Source of the DNA: HGM04593 sp045634365
GTDB lineage: Bacteria; Bacteroidota; Bacteroidia; Bacteroidales; Bacteroidaceae
Length of the DNA: 35,719 nt
Assembly (NCBI GenBank): GCA_045634365.1
Contig: JAZRAC010000040.1
Span: forward strand, 1-35,719
Direction: 5' to 3'
Shown here: positions 6,397-16,260 of the stretch, one piece after another
Numbering within the stretch: position 1 is the first letter of the stretch
Layout: each line of letters opens with the position of its first letter
Position numbers and translations under genes: made by a program
Notes under the pieces: generated by a model
The model's input: the letters and a program-made list of their open reading frames with translations, nothing else
The model's database searches: none
Told to the model about the DNA's origin: nothing

Positions 6397-9300
6397 ATGC
6401 TTAAAAAACTTTACACCCTTTTAATTGCATTGTGCACGTTTACGGCAGTAATGGCACAAGCACCTACTTTTTCGAGTGAGGCCGAGCCTGTGTGGTACTA
6501 CATCCAATTCAAGACAGGGGAGGCAATCCTTGGCGACCAAGGCGACGGCAACAACCTTGTCACAATAAACGGTGTAGCCGGCCCCAACCAATGGGCACTC
6601 ATAGGAACAGCCAACAGCTTCTATCTTAAAAGCCGTTGGGGTAATTATGTACACTGGAACGGCAGCCGTTTCGCAGCAAGCTCCACCGAAAAGACCACAT
6701 TAAAACTCATCAGCAGCCCCGGTTACAGCGGCTACTATGAAATTCAGCGTGTGGGGCAATCCAATTGTATGAACCAGCATGGAGGAGCCGGAACCGGTCG
6801 TGAGCTTGGCGAATGGAGTGCCGGTGATGCAAACAACCCCCTCTCCTTTGTTACAGAAATGCCCGCACCCGTTCCCAACTATTTCAGCTACGAGGACAGC
6901 CCCGAATACTATTACATTCAGTTCTCAAACGGCAATAATGTCCTTGTCGATAATGGTAGCGACGCAAACATAACAACCGCTGCAATCAACAACAACACAA
7001 AAAACCAATGGGTACTCATAGGCTCGCCGGATATGTTCTATATGAAGAGCCACAGTGGCAATTACGTTTACTACGACGGCTCGCTCTTCACAACATCGGC
7101 AACCGAAAAAACACCCCTGAAACTCATAGCCACAGGTAACACCACATACGCCGGAGCATACGAAATTCAACGTGTGGGGCAGTCGAAAAGTATGAACCAG
7201 AATGGTGGTACATCCACCGGTGCAACCATCTGCGAGTGGAATGCCGGTGACGCAAATAACCCGTTGACCATAAACCCAGTAATACCCAAATTACCCGAAT
7301 TCAGTAACAGCGGTGAGGATAATTGGTACATACTGCACTACACAAAAACCAACAGATACCTCGCAGGAGCCGAGGCCGGCGAAACACCATCGATGGTAGA
7401 CCCCATCATAAAGGAAGAGTATCTGTGGAAACTCATAGGCACAAAAGACAATTTCCAAATAAAGAGCAACTCCGGCAAATACCTCTCGGTAAACGGCACA
7501 ACCCCCATAATGTCCGACACAGAATATGCCGGTGGCTGGAAACTCGTGGAGACAAACGCCTCGACGCTCCCCTACAAATGGGAAATTCACTCGGCCGATG
7601 CAAGCCTCTCGAAATACAAATTGCAAGGCAAAAAAGCAGGCTTAACCCTGCAAAGTACCACCATAAGCACATACTACATTGTGGAGTTCGTATCGTCCGA
7701 AGAGATAAAGGCGCAGCACGACGACATTTATGTAACAGGCATCGACAGCTACACACCTGCGCACAAGCACACCTTGTGGTACGACAAGCCTGCAACCCTC
7801 ACCGGCGTGAGCAACCAGTGGATGGAGTACTCGTTACCCATAGGTAACGGACAATTCGGAGCATCGCTCTTCGGCGGCATACAGTATGACAGAATACAGT
7901 TCAACGACAAGACCTTGTGGAGCGGCGGCCCCAACGAATATGGAATATACGAAAATTTCGGTAACGTATATGTCGAGGATATGAGCTTCGATTTTGGCTA
8001 CAACGCAAACAATGGTGCAACCGACTACTATCGACAGCTCGACCTTGAAACAGCAACAGGAACCGTATCGTACAGCAACGCCGACAAGAGCGTTTCCTAC
8101 AAACGCGAATACTTTGCCAGCTACCCCGACAAGGCCGTAATCTTCCGCTACACAGCCAGCGAAGAGGGTAAAATAAGCCTACGTTTCACATTGGAGAGCG
8201 GCAAGCCCGGCATTGTAGCCGAGACTACCTACAACAACGGCACAGCAGCCTTCAACGGTTCATTAAAGACCATCAGTTACGCCGCACACTTGAAAGTTGT
8301 TCCCGAGGGTGGTACTATGACCACAAACAGCAAAGGAATTCTTGTAAAAGGAGCCAATTCGGTACTTGTGGTACTCACAGGTATCACCGACTTTGTTGCC
8401 GACAAAGTATCCCACGTATCGGGCCGCAAGAACGAGCTTCCCTCCGACGCTGCGGACATTGCCGACGCTGCCGCATCGCAAGGCTGGGAAACCCTTTACA
8501 GCAACCACCTTGCCGACTACACACAATACTACGACCGCGTATCGTTCGAGATTGCAGGCACCGAGAATATAATGCCCACAAACGAAATGATTGATGCCTA
8601 CAATGCCGGCACAATGAGCGACAACCTTATGCTCGAACAGCTCTATTTCCACTATGGCCGCTACCTCGAAATATCATCGTCACGCGGAGTAGACCTCCCC
8701 AGCAACCTGCAAGGAATATGGAACGACCGTTCCGACGCTCCCTGGCACAGCGACATTCACGCCAACATCAACGTACAGATGAACTATTGGCCCGCAGAGC
8801 CCACCAACCTGAGCGAAATGCACGTTCCCTTCCTTAATTATATTATAAACGAGGCCGCACAGCCCGAATGGCAACAGATTGCCATCAACGCAGGTGAGAG
8901 CCGCGGTTGGAGCTGTTACACCGAGAATAACATATTCGGTGGAGTAAGCTACTTTATGACAAACTATGTTATTGCCAACGCTTGGTACGTAACCCATCTG
9001 TGGCAACACTACCGCTACACTCTCGACAAGACATATTTGGCAAAAGCCTTCCCCGCAATGCTCAGCGCATCGCTCTTCTGGGCCGACCGTATGGAACTTG
9101 CCGACGACGGCACATACGAATGCCCCAATGAGTACTCTCCCGAGCACGGCCCCGGCAGAGAAGATGGTGTTGCCCACGCACAGCAGATTGTGTGGGAGGC
9201 TCTCGACAACACCATAAAAGCCGCCGATATTTTGGGTGGCGTTGCAGCAGGCATCATCACCGAGGCCGACTATGAACTTATCGTAGACCGCTTCACAAAG

Positions 9301-10200
9301 ATGGATAAAGGTCTTGCCACCGAGCTGTACGACGGCAGCTGGGGAGCTACCTACAACGGTGTTCCCACCGGTGCTAAGATTATCCGCGAGTGGAAATACA
9401 GCCCCTTCACCGCATCGAGCGACAAGAGTCACCGCCATATGTCGCACCTGATGGCACTCTACCCCTTCGGGCAGATTACCCCCACAAGCGAATTCTTCAC
9501 ACCCGCCATTAACTCTATGAAACTGCGTGGCGACGAGTCGACAGGCTGGTCGATGGGCTGGAAGATTAACCTATGGGCACGTGCACTTAACGGCGACCGC
9601 TCACACGCCATTCTGCGCAAGGCGTTGAAGCACTCTACAAGCTACGGCACCAACCAATATGCCGGAGGTATCTATTACAACCTCTACGACTCGCACGCGC
9701 CCTTCCAGATTGACGGTAACTTCGGTGCCTGCGCCGGTATTGCCGAAATGTTATTGCAGAGCCACAGCGACACCCTGCAAATTCTCCCCGCCCTCCCCAG
9801 TGAGTGGACACACGGCGAATATAAGGGCTTGAAGGCTGTGGGAGACTTCACCGTCGATGCAAAGTGGGAAGAGAAAAAAGCCACACAAATAAGCATAGCC
9901 AACAATCAGGGACAACCCCTCTTTGTAAACTACCCCAATTTAGAGAAGGCTACAATATTTGTGAACGCAGCCATTGTCACCCCCGAAAAGATAAGCAACA
10001 ATGTGTACCGCATAGAGAGTGGCGCGAAGGATATTATAAGCATCTTCTTCGGCGAGGTTCCCACAGGCATAGAAGATACCCTTGCCGACAAGGCAAACGA
10101 GAGCGAAGGTCCTATATACGATCTTAGCGGCCGTGTGGTATCTGCGCCCATAAAAGGCCATATATATATTAAGAATGGTAGAAAATTTGTGGTTGAGTAG
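6397..10200 (+). CDS. Secreted GH95 alpha-L-fucosidase (or alpha-L-galactosidase) with three ricin-like repeats
   Basis: This 1267-aa protein starts with a type I signal peptide (residues 1-20, ending AVMA). Three tandem beta-trefoil-like modules follow, at about 25-155, 165-295 and 300-435; the first two are close copies (YEIQRVGQS...MNQ...GDANNPL). The GH95 part runs from about 457 to about 1190. It has the family signature IHANINVQMNYW, with Asn790 and Asn792, the likely acid Glu916 in NEYSPEHGP and Asp1106 in FQIDGNFGA. These match N421, N423, E566 and D766 of Bifidobacterium AfcA. GH95 enzymes remove alpha-1,2-fucose from mucin, milk and plant glycans. The tail (YDLSGRVV...IYIKNGRKFVVE) resembles a conserved Bacteroidales surface-protein ending. 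It is much longer than a bare GH95 domain of about 750 aa. Confidence 0.92.
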   Translation: MLKKLYTLLIALCTFTAVMAQAPTFSSEAEPVWYYIQFKTGEAILGDQGDGNNLVTINGVAGPNQWALIGTANSFYLKSRWGNYVHWNGSRFAASSTEKTTLKLISSPGYSGYYEIQRVGQSNCMNQHGGAGTGRELGEWSAGDANNPLSFVTEMPAPVPNYFSYEDSPEYYYIQFSNGNNVLVDNGSDANITTAAINNNTKNQWVLIGSPDMFYMKSHSGNYVYYDGSLFTTSATEKTPLKLIATGNTTYAGAYEIQRVGQSKSMNQNGGTSTGATICEWNAGDANNPLTINPVIPKLPEFSNSGEDNWYILHYTKTNRYLAGAEAGETPSMVDPIIKEEYLWKLIGTKDNFQIKSNSGKYLSVNGTTPIMSDTEYAGGWKLVETNASTLPYKWEIHSADASLSKYKLQGKKAGLTLQSTTISTYYIVEFVSSEEIKAQHDDIYVTGIDSYTPAHKHTLWYDKPATLTGVSNQWMEYSLPIGNGQFGASLFGGIQYDRIQFNDKTLWSGGPNEYGIYENFGNVYVEDMSFDFGYNANNGATDYYRQLDLETATGTVSYSNADKSVSYKREYFASYPDKAVIFRYTASEEGKISLRFTLESGKPGIVAETTYNNGTAAFNGSLKTISYAAHLKVVPEGGTMTTNSKGILVKGANSVLVVLTGITDFVADKVSHVSGRKNELPSDAADIADAAASQGWETLYSNHLADYTQYYDRVSFEIAGTENIMPTNEMIDAYNAGTMSDNLMLEQLYFHYGRYLEISSSRGVDLPSNLQGIWNDRSDAPWHSDIHANINVQMNYWPAEPTNLSEMHVPFLNYIINEAAQPEWQQIAINAGESRGWSCYTENNIFGGVSYFMTNYVIANAWYVTHLWQHYRYTLDKTYLAKAFPAMLSASLFWADRMELADDGTYECPNEYSPEHGPGREDGVAHAQQIVWEALDNTIKAADILGGVAAGIITEADYELIVDRFTKMDKGLATELYDGSWGATYNGVPTGAKIIREWKYSPFTASSDKSHRHMSHLMALYPFGQITPTSEFFTPAINSMKLRGDESTGWSMGWKINLWARALNGDRSHAILRKALKHSTSYGTNQYAGGIYYNLYDSHAPFQIDGNFGACAGIAEMLLQSHSDTLQILPALPSEWTHGEYKGLKAVGDFTVDAKWEEKKATQISIANNQGQPLFVNYPNLEKATIFVNAAIVTPEKISNNVYRIESGAKDIISIFFGEVPTGIEDTLADKANESEGPIYDLSGRVVSAPIKGHIYIKNGRKFVVE

Positions 10201-10238
10201 GTGCAGATTCACCTTTGGCAAATAGCAATATTCCATAA

Positions 10239-10274
10239 TCAAAGCCCTGCCTTTTGAAAAAGGCAGGGCTTTGA
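10239..10274. terminator. Bidirectional terminator between the GH95 gene and the fprA operon
   Basis: TCAAAGCCCTGCCTTTT (10239-10255) and AAAAGGCAGGGCTTTGA (10258-10274) form a perfect 17-bp stem with T-rich sequence on both sides. It serves two convergent transcripts. Confidence 0.88.
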
Positions 10275-10313
10275 TATTTTAAGAGCAGGCGTCTATATTC
10301 TCGCTAAAAAATA

Positions 10314-11471
10314 CTATTTCAATAGCTCGTCGACCATCTGCTGCATAGCCGAGAGGTCACTCTCCTTCATACGCGAGCGTATAGTAACCATAGGCTCCAC
10401 AATGTCGATAGCCTTCATTTCGCCAAGCAGCGCACGCATCACCCTGCCTGCCGAAGGAGCCCACGAGCCATTCTCCAAGAGTGCAACCTTGCGACGCTGG
10501 AAGTTCTTGCTTTTAAGATGATGCAAAAAGTCCTCCATAGGCGGGAAAAGGCCCGCATCGTAGGACGAAGCACAGAGCACAATGTGCGAATAACGGAACG
10601 CATCCTCAACAGCCTCGGCAATATCGCAACGCGAGAGGTCGGTAACCGCCACCTTGGGCGCACCAGCGTCGGCGAGCATCTGTGCTATTCTGTCGGCAGC
10701 AGCAGCCGTGCCACCGTGTATAGAGGCATAGGCCACAAACACACCCTCCGTCTCCGGCTCATATTTGCTCCAAGTATCATACAGGCCCACATAATATCCA
10801 AGATTCTCTTTAAGAACAGGGCCGTGCAGAGGACATATAATCTCCACGGGCAGGGCGGCAACCTTCTTCAAGAGAGCCTGCACCTGTGCGCCATACTTTC
10901 CACATATATTAAAATAGTAGCGACGAGCCTCGCAAGCCCACTCCTCGTCTATCGAGAGAGCGCCGAACTTACCAAACGCATCGGCCGAGAAGAGCACCTT
11001 CTCGGCAGTGTCAAAGGTTACCATAACCTCGGGCCAGTGAACCATAGGAGCAAGCATAAACTGTAATGTGTGCTTGCCCAACGAAAGTGTATCGCCCTCC
11101 TTCACCGCCACCGAGCGCGACGCATAATCGACACCCTCGAAGAACTGCGGCAACATCTGCAACGCCTTTGCCGAGGCAACAATCTGCATCGAGGGGTATT
11201 TTGCCATAGCCTCGGCTATGAGCGATGCGTGGTCGGGCTCGGCGTGATGCACAATAAGGTACGAAGGGGCACGCCCGCCAAGAGCATCGTAGAGATTTTC
11301 CCACCACTCACCGGCCATACGAGCATCGACTGTATCGAGAATGGCAATCTTCTCGTCGTCAATCACGTATGAGTTATACGCCATTCCATTGGGCACAATA
11401 TATTGATTTTCAAAAAGGTCGAGCCCTATATGGTCGACACCTATATACTTTATGCTATCTGTTATTCTCAT
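10314..11471 (-). CDS. fprA: Flavodiiron protein (FprA-type O2/NO reductase)
   Basis: This 385-aa A-type flavoprotein has a metallo-beta-lactamase-like di-iron domain (residues 1-240) and then a flavodoxin domain (about 245-385). The iron ligands are visible: H76, E78, D80 and H81 in HHAEPDH, H145 in MVHWPEV, D164 in FSADAFG and H216 in CPLHG. Family members reduce O2 to water or NO to N2O in the cytoplasm of anaerobes, taking electrons from rubredoxin or similar carriers. It is the last gene of a leftward run: its ATG lies only 7 bases after the GH123-like gene's stop, so it appears co-transcribed with a TonB receptor and a glycosidase, an unusual setting. Confidence 0.93.
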   Translation of the reverse strand: MRITDSIKYIGVDHIGLDLFENQYIVPNGMAYNSYVIDDEKIAILDTVDARMAGEWWENLYDALGGRAPSYLIVHHAEPDHASLIAEAMAKYPSMQIVASAKALQMLPQFFEGVDYASRSVAVKEGDTLSLGKHTLQFMLAPMVHWPEVMVTFDTAEKVLFSADAFGKFGALSIDEEWACEARRYYFNICGKYGAQVQALLKKVAALPVEIICPLHGPVLKENLGYYVGLYDTWSKYEPETEGVFVAYASIHGGTAAAADRIAQMLADAGAPKVAVTDLSRCDIAEAVEDAFRYSHIVLCASSYDAGLFPPMEDFLHHLKSKNFQRRKVALLENGSWAPSAGRVMRALLGEMKAIDIVEPMVTIRSRMKESDLSAMQQMVDELLK

Positions 11472-11478
11472 AGTTTGT

Positions 11479-13149
11479 TTAATATTTATTTAAGGTTGTA
11501 CGGAAATTATTTACCATTGAACTACTATGAGTGGAGATTTTCTTTATATCAATGCTCTTCAACAGTTTTTTAAGGCTCTTTTCTGTGCCCTTATCACCAC
11601 TTGCAATCGCCTCGGCCAGCAGAATTTTATACTTTTCATACTGCTGAATACCCTGCACCAAACGTTCCCAGCGCACCGAACTTATGCTGTGTGGATATAT
11701 AACGTATGTATCGCCGGCCGGCCACGCTGTGAAACGAGAATCCTTTTCGGGCTCCACGGTCCAGCTGTTATATGCCCAACGCAAATAACCGTCAAGGTCC
11801 TTTGCAAGAGCTTCAAGAGCAATAAATTCAGCATCGGCAGGGGCGGTGAAGGTAAAAAGGTTGGGATATTCTGCCGAGCAGCAGGTGTAGTAAGTGGATA
11901 CTTTCCCCTCGCTGCGACGGCGGGCAAGAAGCTCGGGAGTGTAGGCTCCATAGGCAAAAATATCAAGGCAATAATCGGTAATATCGGCCTCAATTTCGGG
12001 GTGATAGTTTCCGGCCATAGAAATCTTCATTCCCGGAGCATACTTCTTTATAACGGCAATAGCCGCCTGCATCTGCTGCAAGCTGCGCTCGTCCATAGAG
12101 ATAAAAGTTTTGTCGAACCACCCCTGTTCCTTCAAATGAGCGGCAAACGCCTGCAACATTCCTCCCCAGAATTGTTCATAAGCCTCGTCACCGGGAGCAC
12201 ACTGCATAAATTTGTGGCTGTCGGTAGCTTGGTCATAATAGCGGAACGACAATTTCCAAGGAATCATAGAGAAACAGGTAATCTCCTTGCTTATTCCGCA
12301 ATCCATCATAAAACGCACCCAACGGTCGAAGATGGTAAAATCGTAGTACCAAGTACCATCGGCTCTCTTCATCCAAGTTACCATACTGCCAAACGGGTCG
12401 TATGTCTGTCCGTCCCACGGGCGGTCGATGAGTGTGGCGGTGATAGCCTTCTGCCCTGCCGCCGCGAGCTTGCGCATATAGGGCGCCATTTTATGGAAAT
12501 GTTCAGCCGACCAAGGCTCTACCCCGTGTACTCGTGCCACGGCGTATGGATTCTGCCAAAAGTCAAGATGAAATTTCCAATCCTTCGGCTCGGGGAGCAC
12601 ACGATCGAGTACCTTCACCGTGTAGCTGTGTGTTGTTGATACGCCGCCAACGGAGATGGTAACCTCACCCTTGTATCGGCCGGGCTTTGTTCCGCGAGGC
12701 ACATTCACCGTGAACCAAAGGCCGAGCGACGACTCGCCACCAAGCATCGTGGGATTATCGGCTGTAATGCGGTCGGCCGATAGTTTCTCGCCATAAGCGT
12801 CCACGGCGTGCTTGCCGCAACCTGTGAAGCGGTCGGTAATCACACCCTGCACAAAACCGCCAATAACATTATTCTGCGATATTATATTTTTGCCACATTC
12901 GAGTGGCGAGAAGGTGTATTCCACCGAAGCATCGTCGGCAGCCTTGTTTGTGAGCAACAACTGAAAATTCACACGCTCACCCCGCCAAGCGACGGCACTG
13001 TTTACTCCGGAGGTCTTTATCACCGCCCCACTCTCCAAAGGATAGCGAGTATCGGTATTTCCCCAACGCACCTTCACCTGTGCCCACAATGGCAGCAATG
13101 AGAATATTGTAACAATTACAAACAAAAATCTTTTAAAAGCCATAATCAT
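11479..13149 (-). CDS. GH123-like / DUF4091 secreted glycosidase
   Basis: The chosen ATG at 13149 gives 556 aa; a TTG at 13155 and an ATG at 13143 are alternatives. A signal peptide covers about the first 24 residues (LLPLWAQ). An N-terminal beta-sandwich (about 25-185) is followed by a barrel domain of the DUF4091/GH123 type. The adjacent acidic pair Asp353-Glu354 in FISMDERSLQQM matches the Asp-Glu pair used for substrate-assisted catalysis in GH123 N-acetyl-beta-galactosaminidases. It starts 2 bases after the calycin-like lipoprotein gene. A role in removing beta-linked GalNAc from host glycolipid or mucin chains is a family-based inference; the exact substrate is uncertain. Confidence 0.82.
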   Translation of the reverse strand: MIMAFKRFLFVIVTIFSLLPLWAQVKVRWGNTDTRYPLESGAVIKTSGVNSAVAWRGERVNFQLLLTNKAADDASVEYTFSPLECGKNIISQNNVIGGFVQGVITDRFTGCGKHAVDAYGEKLSADRITADNPTMLGGESSLGLWFTVNVPRGTKPGRYKGEVTISVGGVSTTHSYTVKVLDRVLPEPKDWKFHLDFWQNPYAVARVHGVEPWSAEHFHKMAPYMRKLAAAGQKAITATLIDRPWDGQTYDPFGSMVTWMKRADGTWYYDFTIFDRWVRFMMDCGISKEITCFSMIPWKLSFRYYDQATDSHKFMQCAPGDEAYEQFWGGMLQAFAAHLKEQGWFDKTFISMDERSLQQMQAAIAVIKKYAPGMKISMAGNYHPEIEADITDYCLDIFAYGAYTPELLARRRSEGKVSTYYTCCSAEYPNLFTFTAPADAEFIALEALAKDLDGYLRWAYNSWTVEPEKDSRFTAWPAGDTYVIYPHSISSVRWERLVQGIQQYEKYKILLAEAIASGDKGTEKSLKKLLKSIDIKKISTHSSSMVNNFRTTLNKY

Positions 13150-13151
13150 AA

Positions 13152-14066
13152 TCAATTCAATAATCCATTATATTTAAATTCCATTCCTGCCACATAGGGT
13201 GCAAGGTCGTCGGCCATACGGGCATCTATGCTTAAATTCTTATAATCGGCGGTTACTCCACCCTTTAACACTCCGAATTTATATTCGGGCTTCTCGGCTG
13301 CACCAATGTAGGGCACCCAATTTTCAACCTCGAACAATATAGAGCCATCATCGGCCACAGTGTAAGGAACAGTGTTCAAGGTAATATCTATGGTAACGGG
13401 CATTACTGCCGCGAATTTCACTTTGTACATAAAAATATCCATCGTTCCGGTCTCTTCGGCAAAAGCCACCTTTATGGTTGTTGGTGCCAAAGTAAAAGTG
13501 CCCACATTGAGCGCACCCACATATTCACACTCCACTGCCTCGCCACCGGCAGGAGGGAGAACCTCCTCATTCTCGTCGGAACTGTTCTTTGCCGTATAAA
13601 CAAAAGTCTTGCCGGCAACAACGGGTGCAAGGTCGTCGGCCATTTTTGCCGAGAAAGTAATCTCGGACGCATCGGCATTTATCCAGCCGGTCAACAGGGC
13701 AAACGTATAATCACTGTCGGCCTTGCCACCCACCAACGGCACAATATTCTTGCCCGAGAAATAGAGACGGCCATCAGTCTCGGCACACGAAACAGCACTC
13801 AAAATAATATCGATGGAAACAGGCATTCTGTCGGAGAATTTCACCCCCTCCATTTTAAGTTCCATTGTACCCGCGCCACTCTTGTTTGTCTCAACAACAA
13901 CCACAGCGTCGGGCATAATGTAGTCACCCACCTGTAAATCTCCTGTAAATTGGAATATTCTTGCCTCACTATCATTGATAAAGGAAGCAAGGTCCACCTT
14001 TTCATCGGCGCACGACAAGATTGTTGCCACCACCGACAGTAATAATATTATCTTCTTCATACTCAT
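13152..14066 (-). CDS. Lipoprotein with two calycin-like domains
   Basis: This 304-aa protein has a lipoprotein signal peptide with lipobox ILSC (Cys19; an ATG at 14060 would also serve). It holds two homologous calycin-like (PF13944-type) domains, at about 35-170 and 182-304. Each has the pattern 'GxxxxxIMxPxxVVVE...GTMEL..VKF...MPVxIDI...V' and ends with 'ADDLAPxVAGxxF'. Such lipoproteins in Bacteroidales often accompany TonB receptors and may bind ligand at the cell surface. It begins 4 bases after the receptor gene's stop and directly precedes the GH123-like enzyme, so it probably presents substrate or ligand to that system. Surface location and ligand are inferred. Confidence 0.85.
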   Translation of the reverse strand: MSMKKIILLLSVVATILSCADEKVDLASFINDSEARIFQFTGDLQVGDYIMPDAVVVVETNKSGAGTMELKMEGVKFSDRMPVSIDIILSAVSCAETDGRLYFSGKNIVPLVGGKADSDYTFALLTGWINADASEITFSAKMADDLAPVVAGKTFVYTAKNSSDENEEVLPPAGGEAVECEYVGALNVGTFTLAPTTIKVAFAEETGTMDIFMYKVKFAAVMPVTIDITLNTVPYTVADDGSILFEVENWVPYIGAAEKPEYKFGVLKGGVTADYKNLSIDARMADDLAPYVAGMEFKYNGLLN

Positions 14067-14070
14067 TTGA

Positions 14071-16242
14071 TTACAAATTTATGTGTACCGATGCGCCAAA
14101 CTGCAAAAGCTTGCCCTCGGCAAAAAAGTCGTGACCTATTGAACGGAAATAAAATGTATTATACTCCTCGTCGAGCAAATTTTTTCCCCACAGCGATGCA
14201 CCAAAATGGCCCTTCTCCCACGAGAGTGAGGCCGAAAAAAGCCCATAGAAGGATTGTGCCAGACTATTGGCCTCGTTCCAATATATATGCCCAATGCCGT
14301 TCCAGCCAACATTAAGAATAAAATGGTTGGCAAACGAGCGAGGAACAGGAATCTCATAGGCAAGGTTCAACGATGCTGTTTCACGCGGAGCAAATGGGAG
14401 ATATTTGCCCGAATAGTCCTTGCCCTCGCTCACAAACTTCTCGAATTTCGCATTTGAGTAGCCGAATGAACCGTCGAGCGTTACCCGCCCTATGCGCCAC
14501 CTTGCCGATAATTCGGCACCATAGCTGCGCGACTCTCCGGCGTTGGACATCATACGCCCTGTGCCATCGGTGGGGAATACCGTCAGTTGCTGGTCGCGAC
14601 AGGTAATATAGAAAATCGCAGCCGACACGCTCAATTTATCGTCGAACAGCGACAAGTGTGTACCAAGCTCATAGGTCCAGTTTGTTTCAGGCCTGTAAAC
14701 TGTTGCCGAAGCGTCACCGCCCTGTGAACTTCCCATAAGGCCGGCCGCCATCCTATTGCGCAAAATATCGGAGAATAATTGAGTATTAAACCCGCCGGCC
14801 TTAAAGCCCTTGCGAGCCGACAAATATATATTCCCGTGATTATGTTTATATGTAACCGAGAAGCTCGGCAGCAATTCAAACTCGTCAATCTCTCGCTCGC
14901 CCGCAAATTCCGTGAGTAACGGAGCATAAAAAACAGAGTTACTCTTCGTTGTATAGTGCACAAGCGAGCGGCTGTCATACTCCATCGACGAATACTCATA
15001 ATCGGCGCGGGCACCGGCACAAAAATCAAAAGCGCCAAGCGTGTATGTAAACTGCGCGTATGCCGCTGTGCCCCAAGAGGGAATGGTAAAATAGTCGTAA
15101 ATGGTAAATTCCCTCTCTTTCAAGCGCACACCCGAATATTTCTCTATGAGCTCTTTAACACCATAATTGCGGAAATTCACCGGAGCTTCCATATTCGTGT
15201 GCCTGTAAAAGCCAAAAAGCCCCGCCACCCATTTGAGAGGCTTATCGTCGCGCGACTTTACGGCAAACTCCTGTGTAAAGGAGTGCTCACGCTGCGCCTG
15301 CTCCATAGTAAAATAGTCGAGAGGGAGAAAATCATTATCCAGATGCATCTTATCGTCGGTATATTGATAACCGCTTGCCGAAGATATTGTGAAATTATCG
15401 AAGAAACGCTTAACAACAAGCCCGTCGGAGAGTGTGAAACGACGATAGTAACACTCCTCGTCGTAATTCACGGGAAGCAGCAGGCACGTCTCAGGGTTAC
15501 GGTAACGATAACCCCAACCGCCCTCATCTACATACCCGGCCATAAAGGTATTATCTACGCTCCATTTATCGGCAGGGAGCCATTGGAAGCGCAAGCGCAC
15601 CGCAGCATTGTCGCCACCATCGCACCGTTTGCCCGAATAACTGTTCGTGAAAAAGCCGTCACTGTGATTATAGAACACCGCTGCCGACCACCCGAAATTC
15701 TCACTCTTGGCAGCATAATGCGCCGCCTTCAAGCGCACGTTACCCCCATTGCCACACTCCAACGAGAGCCTTTTACCTTGAAAATTAAGCGGAGAAAGAG
15801 TGGTTACATTTATGGCACCGCCCGAGGTATTTCGCCCCATAAGAGTACCCTGCGCACCGCGCATAATCTGCACCCTGTCAATGTCGAACAGCTCAAAATC
15901 GTAATTATTCTTGTTCATCACCGGCAATTGGTCGATGTTCATCCCCACCACCGGCTGGTCGATGCGCGAACCAAAGCCACGCACATAAATAGAGGATGTG
16001 AGGCGTGAACCATAATCGGGCTGATAGAAATTCGGAGCCAAGGCCGACAGCTCCTTAACGCTGCTTATGTGGCGATTCTCCAATTCCACCCTGCCCACCG
16101 TTGTCACCGAGTAATCCTCGCGACCGGTATTCTCGGTAAGTTTCATCGAGGATACTATATCCACCCCCGAGAGCATCACCGTGTCCGAAGGGTGGGCAAG
16201 CGGGCCTGTAAACAAATATAAAAGTATTGCAGCTATTGTCAT
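14071..16242 (-). CDS. TonB-dependent outer-membrane receptor (non-SusC type)
   Basis: This 723-aa receptor has a short hydrophobic N-terminus (MTIAAILLYLF) acting as signal peptide. A plug domain at about 35-150 has the typical SSIYVRGFGSR, VQIMRGAQGTLMGRNTSGGA and INVTTLSP segments, followed by a 22-strand barrel ending LQFGASVHINL. It lacks the carboxypeptidase-like N-terminal domain of SusC proteins and has no SusD next to it, so it resembles siderophore or cobalamin-type receptors more than polysaccharide porins. It heads an operon with a calycin-like lipoprotein, a GH123-like enzyme and a flavodiiron protein. What it imports is unknown; a small glycoconjugate or iron-bearing ligand are both possible. 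Confidence 0.93.
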   Translation of the reverse strand: MTIAAILLYLFTGPLAHPSDTVMLSGVDIVSSMKLTENTGREDYSVTTVGRVELENRHISSVKELSALAPNFYQPDYGSRLTSSIYVRGFGSRIDQPVVGMNIDQLPVMNKNNYDFELFDIDRVQIMRGAQGTLMGRNTSGGAINVTTLSPLNFQGKRLSLECGNGGNVRLKAAHYAAKSENFGWSAAVFYNHSDGFFTNSYSGKRCDGGDNAAVRLRFQWLPADKWSVDNTFMAGYVDEGGWGYRYRNPETCLLLPVNYDEECYYRRFTLSDGLVVKRFFDNFTISSASGYQYTDDKMHLDNDFLPLDYFTMEQAQREHSFTQEFAVKSRDDKPLKWVAGLFGFYRHTNMEAPVNFRNYGVKELIEKYSGVRLKEREFTIYDYFTIPSWGTAAYAQFTYTLGAFDFCAGARADYEYSSMEYDSRSLVHYTTKSNSVFYAPLLTEFAGEREIDEFELLPSFSVTYKHNHGNIYLSARKGFKAGGFNTQLFSDILRNRMAAGLMGSSQGGDASATVYRPETNWTYELGTHLSLFDDKLSVSAAIFYITCRDQQLTVFPTDGTGRMMSNAGESRSYGAELSARWRIGRVTLDGSFGYSNAKFEKFVSEGKDYSGKYLPFAPRETASLNLAYEIPVPRSFANHFILNVGWNGIGHIYWNEANSLAQSFYGLFSASLSWEKGHFGASLWGKNLLDEEYNTFYFRSIGHDFFAEGKLLQFGASVHINL

Positions 16243-16260
16243 TTGTGTTATTCACGTGTT

